The translations under genes were made by a program, and so were the position numbers. From Pseudoips prasinana (lineage: Eukaryota > Arthropoda > Insecta > Lepidoptera > Nolidae), in the NCBI GenBank assembly GCA_951640165.1, contig OX621265.1:14645001-14709000 (forward strand): a stretch of DNA of 64,000 nt, read 5' to 3'. The notes under the pieces were generated by a model that saw nothing but the letters and a program-made list of their open reading frames with translations, was not told the origin of the DNA and did not search any database. Shown here one piece after another: positions 10,489 to 21,630 of this stretch; position 1 is the first letter of the stretch; each line of letters opens with the position of its first letter.

Positions 10489-10990
10489 ATTACTGTGTTC
10501 AACAGTAAGTAATTAAACTTAACGTTAACTTAATGTTATTTTATTACCTACGACACAGTAAGACAATTGATATACAAACGTAGGTTAAATTTCACCCACA
10601 CACAGAACAAATAATTGTGCTCATCACATAGAGATTTGTCCTGGGTGGGAATCAACCCCACTTTCCTGTGGGTTAAATTTCACCCACACACAGAACAAAT
10701 AATTGTGCTCATCACATAGAGATTTGTCCTGGGTGGGATTCCCACCCAGGACTGAAATTTAACCTACGTTTGTATATCAATTGTCTTACTGTGTCGTAGG
10801 TAATAAAATAACATTTAGTTAACGTTAAGTTTAATTACTTACTGTTGAATACAGTAATGTACAAATCTCTATGTGATGAGCACGATTATTTGTACTGTGT
10901 GTGGGTGAAATTTAACCTACGTTTGTATATCAATTGTCCGGTTGCCATATGCTCTACCTAGTTTGAGATCAGATCGCCGTGTGTTACCTG
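10489..10990. repeat. Rearranged inverted and direct duplication containing SINE pieces
   Basis: A roughly 110-bp arm (10489-10604) recurs in inverted form at about 10750-10862; both carry aattgatatacaaacgtagg and its complement. Inside, a block from ggttaaatttcacccacac to gatttgtcctgggtggga occurs twice in tandem, and a shorter inverted copy follows at about 10860-10940. The right end runs into a SINE A tail (tgctctacctagtttgag). No ORF. Confidence 0.75.
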
Positions 10991-10994
10991 TCCC

Positions 10995-11690
10995 AAGATA
11001 CTTATTATTTATTCATTTAACGTAGTTACGAGTATTATCGTGCACAACTTAACCGGTATTGTTACAGTTAAGCTGTAGTATTATTTCATTATTCATATTT
11101 AATACATTTTTATATTAAGTATATTATATTTTTTATTTATTTTTATATATAGGTAGTATTAATGAATTCATAAATTCCAAACGACAAATGTAATTATATA
11201 TTCTTGGCCCTTATATACGAGTATGATGATGGTTTTTGTGTTTAAGTTTGTATTTTAGATTCTTATTGAATAACAAATTTTCAACATAATGTAAATTGTT
11301 AAGAAATAAATGCCTTATGACTGTTAAATAAATTTAAAAAGACATAGGTATACAATGTGTAACTATTTTATTACAGATTATATAGATTAGAAGTGTAAAA
11401 TATAGTTAACTAAAATTTAAGTGTTCGTTCAAATAATTTTATTTTATCATGGCTACAGAATAACAAAAAAACAAACGCATCGCGCAATTTCAGCCGTAAT
11501 CCTAATTGTTCAATCCACAGCTGGACAAAGGCCTCCCAAAAAATTTCCATAATGTAAATGTGTCCTGAGTCCTGAGTAATGCTTATTTAAAATTCATACT
11601 TAGTTAAACTTATCAACAATTAGATTTATCTTTAATTAATTAGTATTAAGTTATATGTTCCCAGGTACGACTCAATTTTATCATGGTCTA
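10995..11690. other. AT-rich spacer
   Basis: Very AT-rich with no supported gene. A short stretch (cacagctggacaaaggcctc, about 11516) recalls the start of repeat family F. Confidence 0.4.
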
Positions 11691-11698
11691 ACGCTACT

Positions 11699-12180
11699 TC
11701 CTACGTAGGCGGTTCAAAGCGAACGCGATTATGAAGCGGTGTCACGCGAATTCAATGCGATGCGGCGCGACGCGGTGGCTATGCCCTAAGCCGGGTCCAG
11801 ACGAGTGTAACGTGTAATGTAAGATTACGTGTAATTTAGCATCAACAGTGTGGACGGCACACGAACTCAAAGTCTTTGTGTTCCCGCAAAAAAACCGACA
11901 GCCGATGGATCAACCCCGAGCGCCGCGCGAGCGTTACATGTAATGCTCGTAGTGCCGTCCACACGTAGAATTCGTGTTACATTACACGGTGGATTACATT
12001 ACACGTTACACTCGTCTGGACCCGGCTCTACGTGCACGCGAATCGTCTCGCGCGGCCGCCACCAACGCGGCAACGCCGCAAAAACACGACGGCACCGCAT
12101 CCAGTCTGCGCGAAAGTATCAAGACTGATCGCGTTCGCTTCATTTCGGGCCGCTCCGCACCGCGTTTTGTCACGTAGGAC
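11699..12180. mobile_element. GC-rich TIR element, interrupted by a second MITE
   Basis: The outer arms share tcctacgt with acgtagga and gcgaacgcgat with atcgcgttcgc in inverted order. The interior is rich in CG dinucleotides (gcggcgcgacgcggtgg). The open frames on both strands here come from this composition. The inner element occupies 11789-12027. Confidence 0.55.
11789..12027. mobile_element. 239-bp TIR MITE, nested
   Basis: The inverted ends agccgggtccagacgagtg and its complement continue through taacgtgtaatgtaa on both sides. CTA flanks both ends, which suggests a 2- or 3-bp target duplication. Confidence 0.8.
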
Positions 12181-12424
12181 AAAACGTTCGTTAGGTTTCG
12201 ACTGTTTGTTGTTTTCGCGCCGCGCCACGCCGCCTTCGCGTTCGAGTCTACATCGCTCATGCAGGACGTCGCGTTACGGATCGTGATGCGGTGGCCCTGC
12301 GTCGCTTTTACTTCTACTCAAATTGTCACGTGTCTAGTGCTAATTCATAGTGTATACTTCACTGTCATGTATACACAGTAAAACAGAATGTATTATTGTT
12401 CATTCACTCTCGTGAGTACTACGA

Positions 12425-12490
12425 GAGTTGCTGGTCGTTTTCTGGTAAATGTTTCCCCGGAGCGACTTTCACGCCTCCCACGGCATGAGA
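12425..12490 (+). repeat. Repeat family F, short fragment
   Basis: It resembles the F segment that reads tgcccgttctctggtagg, then gcctcccacggcatgaga. Confidence 0.45.
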
Positions 12491-12836
12491 TAGACTAGTT
12501 ATATTCGTCATAAGCACGTATAACAATCATAATAATCTGCCCACGAGCTACTAAAACCCACTGAAACCTACTAAATTATGTACCCGACAGACCGTCAGCT
12601 GTTTGGCCGGAATGCGACCCGGGAATGAACTCATATTCAACGTTTGGTTTTTGCATAATAGAGCATGGGATGTCCAATTAAATATGCAAAGGTAGACCGC
12701 CACTGTTTGGTGTTCGCCAGAGTTACAACGGTTTTCCATGGTTTTCATAATCAGTGCATTCTCATAAGTAGTAATTTTAATTAATTTATCTTATTAGATA
12801 TTGCATTACTGGTATCGTGTTAGTTGTTATTAGTTG

Positions 12837-12880
12837 TCCAAAGATATTATTATTATTACTTATAATAATATCTTTGGACG
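12837..12880. repeat. Perfect AT-rich hairpin
   Basis: gtccaaagatattatta is followed by a few bases and then its reverse complement taataatatctttggac. It adjoins the 3' end of the minus-strand SINE at 12885. Confidence 0.7.
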
Positions 12881-12884
12881 ACTA

Positions 12885-13105
12885 ACACATTGCCATCTGA
12901 TCCCAAACTAAGAAGAGCCTGTACAATGGTAACCAAACAACTGATAAACATACTTATATATTCCTAAATACATACATATTATCAATAAATAATACACAGA
13001 CACAGACCAAATAGTGTTCTTGACACAAAGATTTGTTCCGAGTGGGAATCGAACCGACGACCTCCGGCTTAGCAGTCAGGTTCACTAAACCATAAGGCCA
13101 GATTT
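12885..13105 (-). mobile_element. tRNA-headed SINE, family I (minus)
   Basis: In reverse it has a head with the B box ggttcgattcccac, a gtgtctgtgtattatt middle and the shared gtacaggctcttcttag tail. The head differs from family A while the tail module is the same. Confidence 0.7.
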
Positions 13106-13123
13106 TTTTATTTATTTGAAGAC

Positions 13124-13216
13124 TAAATGTGCCCCGCGGTTTTACCCGCGTTAAACTTTATAAATTATAGCCTATGTGTTAATCTAGGGTGTCAGCTAAC
13201 TCCACATCATTTTAAA
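13124..13216 (-). mobile_element. Helitron-like element, 3'-end fragment
   Basis: It shows gccccgcggttttacccgcg, then tttataaattatagcctatg and gtgtcagctaactcca, the reversed 3' half of the Helitron-like copies at 40221 and 51587. Confidence 0.65.
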
Positions 13217-13292
13217 TGAAACCGGGACTTACCTAACGTGTAAAAAAGGTTCCACGTTTGAACACTTTTTCACGCTATAGATATTAGAAAAA

Positions 13293-13883
13293 ACCTTCAA
13301 GTGCGAGTCGGACTCGCACATGAAGGGTTCCGTAGCAGCAAGTATTTCAGTTGATTAAATGAAAGCAAATTGTGGTTTATAACGTATTAAAAAAAACTAC
13401 TTGCTAGATCTCGTTCTAACCAATTTTGTTGTTAGTTTCTATGGTAATGTACATCATATATTTTTTTTAGTTTAATCATTCTCTTATTTTAGAAGTCACA
13501 AGGGGGGGGGGGGGGGGGGATTGGAAGTGTTTCTCGCGCAAACTTTTCAGTTTAGACAAAAATGATATTAGGAACCTCAATATGATTTTTGAAGACCTAT
13601 CCATAGACACCACCAATCATCGTACCCACATGTATGGGTACGATGATTTTTTTTTTGAGGTTCAGTTCTATGTATGGCGACCCCCCAAAATTATTGTTCT
13701 TTTTCTATTTTTGTGTAAAAATCTTAATGCAGTTCACAGAATACACCTACTTACCAAGTTTCAGCAGTACAGCTCTTATAGTTTCGGAATAAAGTGGCTG
13801 TGACATACGGACGGACAGACAGACAGACATGACGAATCAATAAGGGTTCCTTTTTTTGCCAATTGGCTACGGAACCCTAAAAA
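13293..13883 (+). repeat. Repeat family E, near-full copy with an 18-G run
   Basis: It starts with the palindrome gtgcgagtcggactcgcac, then gaagggttccgtagc. It has an 18-G run (13502-13519), gtgtttctcgcgcaaac, and a 3' end with a hairpin of gggttcc and ggaaccct. Other copies lie at 23351, 29359, 30753, 32796, 59961 and 61014. It carries no conserved ORF. I do not know its class. Confidence 0.8.
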
Positions 13884-14037
13884 TGCTATCAACGGGTGAA
13901 CATTTCTCACACGCTTTGCTGGGTACAGGTTAACGGCCAAGTCACATAACATTAAATATAATAATAAACTGCTATTATAAATAACTTGCTATTTATTATT
14001 TCTTTAAGGATATTAAAAATATATATGTAACGAAAAT

Positions 14038-14182
14038 GACCGCACGGACGGACTAATTCAAAATATTTTGTTGCTTTAATTACTGTTTTTAAACTATGTT
14101 TATGTAATACGTTGTGAGCTTGACAAGTAACAGTGTATGTAAATACCCAAGTGCTGAATAAATTTCATTATTTCAAAGAAAT
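14038..14182 (+). repeat. LINE 3'-UTR fragment
   Basis: It shares gaccgcacggacggac, tgtgagcttgacaagtaac and acccaagtgctgaataaat with the fragment at 30598-30752, which ends in a (TTTCA)n tail as CR1-like LINEs do. Confidence 0.6.
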
Positions 14183-14189
14183 TGCAGTA

Positions 14190-14890
14190 ACTCAGTAAGC
14201 AACCTTAGACTTGGCTCAACTTTGTCTAGAGATTTCATTACTTTTTGAGATAAACAAGCAGCCCCATCGAGACTTGGTTATTTTTTTACAGAATGTTTTT
14301 GGTGGGATTTCACTTCTTTTTCCAGAAATCTTATTATTTTCACACTACGCAGAATAAATTTTGCAAAGACAGTCGGTCGATAACGCTAAGTTTGGGGGTG
14401 CTCTTACGGTTTCTCATCAGTGTCACCAGGTAGTCCAGATCTTCCATGATCCTAGTTCTGATAGTTTTTCCACTATGTGGGCGTTAAACTCTACCTCTGT
14501 AATAAATTTCAGCGCTCTGGGTCAATAGGAAGTACCAGTTCTATTTTGATGATCATGTGTCAGTGTCTAAAATGCGAAACTTTGCGTTCACTTAGTTTTG
14601 GAACTAAATGATCTACCGACTTGAAATTTTGGATTTCATGTGTGTCGTTGAGATGACGACAATTTCAGCGTTCTGGTGCTATCTAGAGGTTCTCAAATAG
14701 GGGCCTGAAAATGCGGTGAAATGGTTCCAGAAAAGGATGGTACGGAAGTGTTACTCGCCCCACAAAAAAAACCAATAATAATAGCTAACGTCTTTACTTG
14801 ACCTCAATGCAATGGCAACTGTACAATAATACTATCATCATCAAATACATGCGGAAACGAAAACATGTGTTGGTATTATGGAATGCTGGT
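14190..14890. other. Unassigned interval
   Basis: No gene is seen. Two partly similar phrases (atttcagcgctctgggtc at 14508 and atttcagcgttctggtgc at 14661) suggest an old internal duplication about 150 bp apart. Confidence 0.4.
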
Positions 14891-14892
14891 AT

Positions 14893-15215
14893 TGCACGTC
14901 TGGCGCAGCGGTTTCAATAGTCGCCTCATCACTGCAATTAACGGGATCCATTTTTCCTTTTGTAATCATCTCAGCCAAAGTACGTTCACAGCTGGACAAA
15001 AGCCTCCCCAAAGAATGGGGGGATATGCCATAATCGCCACGCTTTCTTTGCAGACGGGTTGGCGATTGCAGTTTGATGGTCATAGTTCACAGAAAAACGC
15101 TGCCGAATACCTACCAGAGAATGCTCTGGTAGGTATTCCCTCGGACGATTTCTACGCCCCCCACGAGATGAGATGGGTTGATGATATTCTATGCCGTCAC
15201 CACACAGCGACATCT
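14893..15215 (+). repeat. SINE C head joined to repeat family F
   Basis: The SINE C head gcacgtctggcgcagcgg (14893-14955) runs into F (cacagctggacaaaagcctc, cgccacgctttctttgcag, tttgatggtcatagttcac). Within F a 14-bp inverted repeat, aatacctaccagag with its complement, lies at about 15105-15137. Confidence 0.6.
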
Positions 15216-15499
15216 TTCTGTATCGACTCTAAATCTTTCAGGAATTTTGTAGTTTAGTAATATACATATGTATTGTAGCATCACATGTGCTGGTCCTTTT
15301 TCAGCTTCATTGCATTTGAGGACACGTGACGCAGAACTAATTTTCCGCTAAGAATTCCCCAATTGTACTGATGTGTCCTTAGAATAAGTTTGAATAATTT
15401 ATTTATTTTAAGGTCTACTACAAAGAATAAATACAGTTAATTCCATAAAACAGTGCATCCCAAACAATATTGAGTAGTTTTTCTTCACTTACAGGGCAC

Positions 15500-15720
15500 A
15501 GCATGTGTTAATTACAAAAAGACCAATTCTTAGCATTCATGGGCTCACCGTGCGGACACCGGATCCATCGCGTGTTACAGGAGGGAACACTCGACAGAGT
15601 GAGACTTGCGACTCAAACCTAGGTGTTTAAGCCCCCCCCCCCCCCCCTGTGATGCATCAACATTTTGGATACTCGTTCTAATATAGACCTCACGAAAGTT
15701 CTTGATAATCCTAAGTATTT
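15500..15720 (+). repeat. Repeat family K with a 16-C run
   Basis: ggctcaccgtgcggacacc, gagggaacactcg and, after the C run (15632-15647), tgtgatgcatcaac and tactcgttctaatatagac recur in reverse order and complement in 56183-57065. Confidence 0.6.
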
Positions 15721-15879
15721 TAATAGGTTGTAGAGGGATTTTGCTGGTATACCCCCCGCACCCTCTTCCACGGCATATAAATTAACCACAAAATCGTTCC
15801 TTTGTTATAATTTAATAAAAATAAACTTACATTTGAACAAATGTAAGCCCAAATTTCTAATATAAATACAAGTATTCGA

Positions 15880-16970
15880 CCGTGACACACAGAATAAGGG
15901 TGCTTAGATAAACAGTTTACCGTCGGAGTTTAACAATGAATAATTTAGTGACGAGATGTGCCTTGGGATGCAAAGCGACGTCCAGTAACTGTTTGGACTA
16001 AGGTTATCAAACCACACATACACATAGAAGTCACTCCAGCGTAGCTGCTAAATCAGTGAAAAATCCCTATACTTCTCATAAACAGCCCGTCCTCAATGCA
16101 ATACTAGTTAGTCAATTATTGTCTAGTAACTTTTGGATATAGATTATCACACTGCGCATTAAACATAACGTATTCTGCAACTATATACAGAAGGTATATT
16201 TTAAATAACACTAATAAGGTTGTGTGTTTAAGTTAATTCCAATTACAAGATTTCACTTACACTATTTTAACAATTGGTAATTACAGGCAATACAATCACA
16301 CAATAAAACGGTGATGTTTAACCATTACATTTTAAGAACAATATTTGTTACATAAGATCTTTTTCACTTGTGGAGCGCTCATATTAAAAGGATCAATGTC
16401 AACTCTCTGGCACGCATCATTGTACAGATGACAAGCCCTCAACAGAAACGAGTTATTTCTATAGTTACTCTGTGCGACAGGAGTATGAAGAAGGTGGTAT
16501 CTTCGAAGTTACGCCGACAGTACGCGCAAACCTATCTTACTAACAAATTCAGTAACATCGGTCGATCCGTTCATAATATTATGTAAAAGAGAAATATTTG
16601 CTACTTTTCATCGCTCCTGGAGAGTAAGCAAGTGGAACTTTATATATAGAAGTAAATAAAGGAAATAAAAATAGTAAATAGAAATACCTTAGACTATAGA
16701 GTCTAGCTGCCGATACAATGAAAAATCGCAATACTTCTAGTAAACAACATGGCCTCAATGCAACAGCTTCTAGCCAGTTAATTGAAGTCCAGTAACTTTT
16801 TCGACTTAGGTTATCATACCGTCCATGAAGCGCAGTGGACTCTGCAAATTGAAGGTACTTCTCTAGTCTAGCTACAATGAATAATTACTATACTTCTAAA
16901 AGTAAACTGCCCTCAATGCAATATAAGTTAGTTAATTGGCTATAGCTTATTGGCTACAGCTTATTGACTG
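15880..16970 (+). repeat. Degenerate tandemly related units
   Basis: At least three diverged units share aatgaaaaatc, atacttct, cctcaatgcaata and ccagtaact (near 16010-16160, 16700-16860 and 16870-16960). A related phrase, acagtttaccgtcgg, with aatgaataatttagtg, occurs at 15913-15955 and again at 18262-18302. No coding potential is seen. Confidence 0.5.
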
Positions 16971-16974
16971 GACC

Positions 16975-17640
16975 ATTGTACGTATGCAGGAATGTTGCAA
17001 AAAAATCAAAAGAAATCCAAAGTGCTTGGCTGCCTTCTGCAGCGACTTCGTAATCATCAGAAACTTTGCTAGATTGGTAGTCAATCATTTATTCAATTGA
17101 AAAGCACCACTCCTACAGGGGAAGCTTCCTTCAAACCTCCCTATCTTCAACACAAGTCCACTTCACACGTTCTTGATACGATAGTCGGGTTGTAACGAGA
17201 AATACCAAAGCAGCTGAAGAAGAAGTCCAAGAGAAATCGGAAGCAATTGCGGCTTGAGAGCACTTATATGTATTTTGAAGTTTTTAGATAGGCTAGGAGG
17301 TCTCAATGCTTCGGCAGACAATAGAAGCGAACGGGGCCCAAACCACAAAGTAACCGCCAGAGGGTACTTTTGGGGTTCTATCTAACCTTGGCTCAGGGCG
17401 ATATGGAAATGCACGAGAAGTCTGAGAACTACCGTTATTTATTCTCGTCGAATTCGCTTGCCACCCCAAGGCACCACTCGTCACCAAATTATTCATTGTT
17501 CTGCTCCAAGGTTGAACATTTTATCTCTTCATTTTGGAAACATTTGTGCTTCAATTTAATCAAAAGCCTTGGATTAAATATGATTGGGCCTAAAATAAGT
17601 CTCATCAAAGGTACTAAATGAGTTCAACCTGATTGTAAGG
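16975..17640. other. Unassigned interval
   Basis: Open frames of 61-83 codons occur on both strands with no motif or splice signal. Nothing is recognised. Confidence 0.35.
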
Positions 17641-17644
17641 TCTA

Positions 17645-17905
17645 TATTATGTTTGCCGTGTGGTTTCCGGTCATGAAAGAATAACAGGGCCACCCCACAT
17701 CACCCCGTGGGTATCGTAAAAGGCGACTAAGGGATACACCAGTTAGTCGGGCAGCAGCGCCACCTGGGTACTAGCTACCACCTAACTGCGGTCGCCAAGC
17801 GCGATGACTACGACAATCCCCTCCAAATGGTAACGTTATAGAAACCTTTGGAGGAGGCCTATGTCCAGCAGCGGATCATATCAGGCTGATGTGATGATGA
17901 TGATT
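17645..17905 (+). repeat. LINE 3'-end fragments with a GAT-repeat tail
   Basis: cgtaaaaggcgactaaggg is a common lepidopteran LINE 3' phrase. It is followed by ggaggcctatgtccagcag and a gatgatgatga tail, the terminal signature of RTE-type elements. Confidence 0.55.
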
Positions 17906-17984
17906 ATGTGAGTAACTATTGGGATCACTCAAGAAAGTTTTGAGACGTTTCATAGAGTATGACTTACATAAAAAAGAAATGTTA

Positions 17985-18135
17985 GGAACGGACAAGTGCA
18001 GGGAAGGAGAATTCGGGGCAGACCAAAGAGAACTTACAGAGGTCAAATCAAGGATAAAGGAAGTAAGGTCGTATTAAGAAATCTAAGCACGTGTCGAAGA
18101 TAGGGAGGTATTGAGGAAGCAACACCAACAGGAGT
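17985..18135 (+). pseudogene. LINE (RTE-like) C-terminal remnant
   Basis: One frame reads QGRRIRGRPKRTYRGQIKD, then VVLRNLSTCRR and a stop. The basic RGRPKRT-type motif followed by a short helix is the usual C-terminus of RTE-like endonuclease-reverse transcriptases. An apparent frame change just upstream and the in-frame stop mark it as decayed. Confidence 0.5.
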
Positions 18136-18525
18136 TTATAATTAGTTTGAAGAGGCTTATTCTAGGCATAACTGTGTCTCTTGAATAAATGTTACATTTC
18201 TAAAATAAAGAGACATTGCGTATTCGACGGTGGAATAACAGACGTAAGGGTGTCTCCATAAACAGTTTAGCGTCGGAGCATAACGATGAATAATTTAGTG
18301 GCGACCTGTGAGCCGAGATCTTGCTGAATTTAGAAATGAAGCTCAGTGAGGTTGTTTACTGACTTAATGTATTTACTCCGAACGGCCTCGTTGGAGTAGC
18401 GCAGATAATATGGTTTTGAGTTAATTACTGGTCTAGTTACTCGGGACACACAGAATTCATGAATTTACTGAGAGCTAGGGGCCCTTAAAAATATTATTTT
18501 ATTTGTTCTGGGTGTAATGTATTTT
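18136..18525. other. Old repeat remnants
   Basis: It includes a piece related to the units at 15880 (acagtttagcgtcggagc, aatgaataatttagtg). No gene. Confidence 0.4.
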
Positions 18526-18529
18526 TATC

Positions 18530-18988
18530 AATGACATAATCCATCGGGCTCTTTCCAAAGTTGATGTCCCAGCGGTTTTAGAACCAAGCGGTTTGGCACG
18601 TGATGATGGAAAGAGACCCGATGGTATGTCTTTGGATCCGTGGAAGGTAGGCCCCTGCTGTTGGACACAACATGTGTCGACACCCTTGCGCCCTCCCATC
18701 TTCCACATAAGTCAGGTTCTACGGGCGCTGCTGCTACTTTGGCGGAAACCCTTAAACGACGCAAATACACAAATTTGGCTGCAAATTATGTTTTTAGGAC
18801 CATGGGGCCCAAACGCACATTTAATATTTCGGGAAATCGCATAAAAATTCATCGACGCTTGCCATGATCAGAGGGCTGGCCTATTCTTGGGTCAGAGGAT
18901 CAGCATTGCCATCCAGCGAGGCAATACGGCCAGCATGCTGGGCACTTTTCCCATACGCGATGCGGAGGGATCATTCGACGCCTATTAG
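18530..18988 (+). pseudogene. Retroelement polyprotein C-terminus (nuclease-like fold), frameshifted
   Basis: Three frames read in sequence give a conserved C-terminal module: [19 protein letters not shown], then [16 protein letters not shown] shift gives [16 protein letters not shown] and LKRRKYTNL, another gives LGPWGPNAH, and the end reads GQRISIAIQRGNTASMLG before the stop at 18986-18988. I recall this block from the C-termini of invertebrate retroelement polyproteins. The spacing GKRPDG to DTTCVD resembles a PD-(D/E)XK nuclease core, but that is my inference. At least two frameshifts make it dead. An aataaa signal lies downstream near 19085. Confidence 0.6.
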
Positions 18989-18989
18989 T

Positions 18990-19590
18990 GTAAATAGGGT
19001 TTCTGTAGTATTTTCTAATGTGTATACCTACATACTATATATATATTATTATTAATTCAATTATTTAATTTATTTACTTTTGAAAATAAAGCATTACATA
19101 TTTATAACATGTTCGTATTTAGAAATATATAAGTATCTAGGTTTATTGGTTGCTAGTTGCTTTGCCTAGCTTCGCGGTGAAGATGATCTCCTGAAGAGAT
19201 CGAAACTATTCCCTATTTGCCGAATTCAACATAAAATTAGTTAAACGCTACAATTTTTCACTATGTTAGATCCTCACGTCATTGTTAATTATAAGATGAC
19301 AGACAGTATGTCAGTTATCACATGCCATACATACAGGTAGGACACAGCTTCCATTCGCTAATAGAGTAGTCCGACTAGTAAAGTACCTTAAAGAAGACAT
19401 TCCTGAATCATAATATTAATAACTTAAAGTTGTGTTACTGCGTATAAGTAAGGTCGCATAAGTATATAATTATACTACTAGCTGTCCCGGCGAACTTCCC
19501 ACTGCCATAACTTTCCCGTCAATACTATAATAATAATACATTTATTCAAGAAAAAATGTGTACAAAATTTTATATCTATTTATATTAAAA
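18990..19590. other. AT-rich spacer with Helitron scraps
   Basis: ctagctgtcccggcgaactt at about 19481 resembles a Helitron-like 3' end read in reverse, without its body. Nothing else is recognised. Confidence 0.4.
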
Positions 19591-19591
19591 A

Positions 19592-19907
19592 CTAGCTGTG
19601 CCCGCGACTTCATCCGCGTGTTAATTAGTTGATTTAGTTTTTTAGTAAAATAAAATACTTTTTCTAAAATAAAAGTGGACTAAGTTACGCCTTATTACAT
19701 CAGCTACCTGCCAATAAAAGTCCCGTCAAAATCGGTCCAGCCATTTCAGAGATTAGCGGGAACAAACAGACGGACAGGCAGACAAAAATTGTAAAAATAT
19801 TTATTTTGGTGTATGTACCGTATATATATTCATATTTATGTAGTAAAAACCGGCTATTTCCATATTACAAACAGACACTTCAATTTTATTTATTTGTATT
19901 GTATAGA
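19592..19907 (-). mobile_element. Helitron-like element, 'gcccgcgacttcatccgcg' family (minus)
   Basis: Left end CTAG after A, right end GA before T, as expected for an A/T insertion read in reverse. It contains gtcccgtcaaaatcggtcc and acaaacagacggacagg. A sister copy lies on the plus strand at 63032-63338. Confidence 0.8.
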
Positions 19908-20067
19908 TAATTAATACTAAGCTATAGACAGTTTGAGCCTGTACTAGGTTAAACCTGTACCACTGGCGTTCTAAGGCTTAAAAAGTATACTTCTCCTTTA
20001 TTAAAAATTTAAACAATATTTAATTATACAAATTCAAAAATCTAAGATATAATGTTTAAAAATTAAC

Positions 20068-20361
20068 TTATTTTAGAATACTAAGTAATCCCTCAGTTTC
20101 ATCATAGGTCGACTTTTGTAAAAAATTACTGACTATTCTTTTACAATTTATATAGTTAAGGTTATATATAGATAGTGTCTTATTTATTTTATTGTAAAGA
20201 TATGGCCCGAGAAAAGGATAAAACCTGTTTGTATAAATAAACTTTAGACTCTGATGCACTAGTGCACATAATATCTTTCCGTCTTTTGGTGTTAGTAAGG
20301 TTAGCATTGTAAGTGAGTGTTGGTTTAAAATTGCATGTTTGTCAATACTGTCCAAAGTCTA
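20068..20361 (-). pseudogene. Possible LINE ORF C-terminal fragment
   Basis: The open frame follows a TAG at about 20365 and starts with a TTG in phase, so it has no proper start. It reads RFYPFLGPYLYNKINKTLS, then CKRIVSNFLQ. The GP-LYN-K-x-I plus helical pattern resembles the tail of Jockey/CR1 ORF2 proteins, but I am not certain. AT-rich codons; nothing else nearby belongs to a host gene. Confidence 0.35.
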
Positions 20362-20396
20362 ACAATTTAATAATTATTTTAATCCATTGTAATGTA

Positions 20397-20534
20397 CAGA
20401 CGCCAGCAGCAAATCAAGCTACCCCAATCTGTCAAATTTCCCCAATTGAAAGGGAACCTTACGCTTTTATGATAAACTTGAAAATCTATAATAGAAATTT
20501 GACAGATTGGAGTAGCTGGATGTGCTGCCGTCTA
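20397..20534. mobile_element. Foldback MITE family A, copy 3
   Basis: TA is followed by cagacgccagcagcaaatc, with inverted right arm gacagattggagtagctgg, ending before TA. Confidence 0.75.
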
Positions 20535-20789
20535 TACAACACTCTTCTTTTTCCTTCCGGAGAGAATACATATTGTCCTGAGGAAAGAACGACCAATAAA
20601 AAAACAACGTCTCACAGTCTTGTCTCATTCACTCTTTTCTTTAATATTTGCTATTTTTTCTTTCAAACCTTATCCTGACTATAACAAACACATAAAATAA
20701 AGATTTACCCAATTTGGTGCAGTCGTTTAGAAGTTATGACCGTACAAACATCAATGATACATTTTTATTTATATATTTTATTTATATAC

Positions 20790-20965
20790 ATACATACACA
20801 TAGACACACGCCTGTTTCCCAGTGGGGTAGGCAGAGACAACGGAGTTCCGTTTGTCACGATCCTTGCACACCTCTTTCGCCTCGTTTACTGTCATTAGAT
20901 TCTTTATACTTGCTCGCTGGTTTAGGGTACTCCTGACCTGGACTTCTTGAGAACATCTCCGATTA
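20790..20965 (+). repeat. Repeat family H
   Basis: It has cacgcctgtttcccagtgg, ggtaggcagagacaacgg, gtcacgatccttgcacacc and, at its end, gtttagggtactcctgacc. Other copies lie at 29022, 35610 (minus) and 53465. Confidence 0.65.
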
Positions 20966-20993
20966 TACAGTTTTATTTTTTTAAGACAACGCC

Positions 20994-21172
20994 CGCATTA
21001 GGTAAACTAATCTCTGTGTCGCGGGGTACTTTACAAACATATAACAGACGGACACAAAATACATCCAGACTCAGAACAACTATTTATGGGCCATACAAAT
21101 AGCCCGGCGCGGAACTCGAACCTGCGACACGAAGCGGCGAGGCGACTGTCTTAGCCGCTGCGAAACACGTCC
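20994..21172 (-). mobile_element. tRNA-headed SINE, family C (minus)
   Basis: In reverse order it shows the tail cctgtgtcgcgggg-like segment, agactcagaacaactattta and the head with the B box gggttcgag-like motif and cgcagcggctaag. Confidence 0.75.
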
Positions 21173-21496
21173 CATATATTTATATAGCCCTAAAACAGTT
21201 ACTTATACACAATACTGTCATCACAAATGAGTCCTAGGTATCATGTGGTGCTATGACGTCAACGTCTAGATTATTTGTGGTTATCAGATTACTAAAAGGT
21301 TTTGAAAGGCACTTTCTCTTTCACTCCGACACCTGATATTGAGACGAACGCTCTGTTTTGTTGGTATTTGACAGACACGACTACAAAAATAGAAGGAGAC
21401 ATCTTGATTATATCTTCACTGCGTTGTACAGTTGGACTTTCGATTCGTGTATTCGACTTGTTCTAGACAGCCGCTTGGAACAAAATGTATACGGTA
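21173..21496. other. Unassigned interval
   Basis: No gene or repeat family is recognised. Confidence 0.35.
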
Positions 21497-21630
21497 CAGA
21501 CACCAGCACATCCAACTACCCACATCTGTAAAATTCTCTTATAGATTTTCAACTTTATCACAAAAGAATAAGGTTCTCTTTCGATTGGGGAAATTTGACA
21601 GATTCGGGTAGCTTGATGTGCTGGCGTCTA
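21497..21630. mobile_element. Foldback MITE family A, copy 4
   Basis: cagacaccagcacatccaac and its inverted partner, flanked by TA on both sides. Confidence 0.75.

Noticed and set aside
11850..12286. Arginine/alanine-rich open frames on both strands
   Set aside because: They are produced by the CG-rich TIR elements and cross their boundaries.
20736..20936. 66-codon frame with a histidine-rich stretch
   Set aside because: It comes from an (ACAT)n-like stretch and repeat family H.
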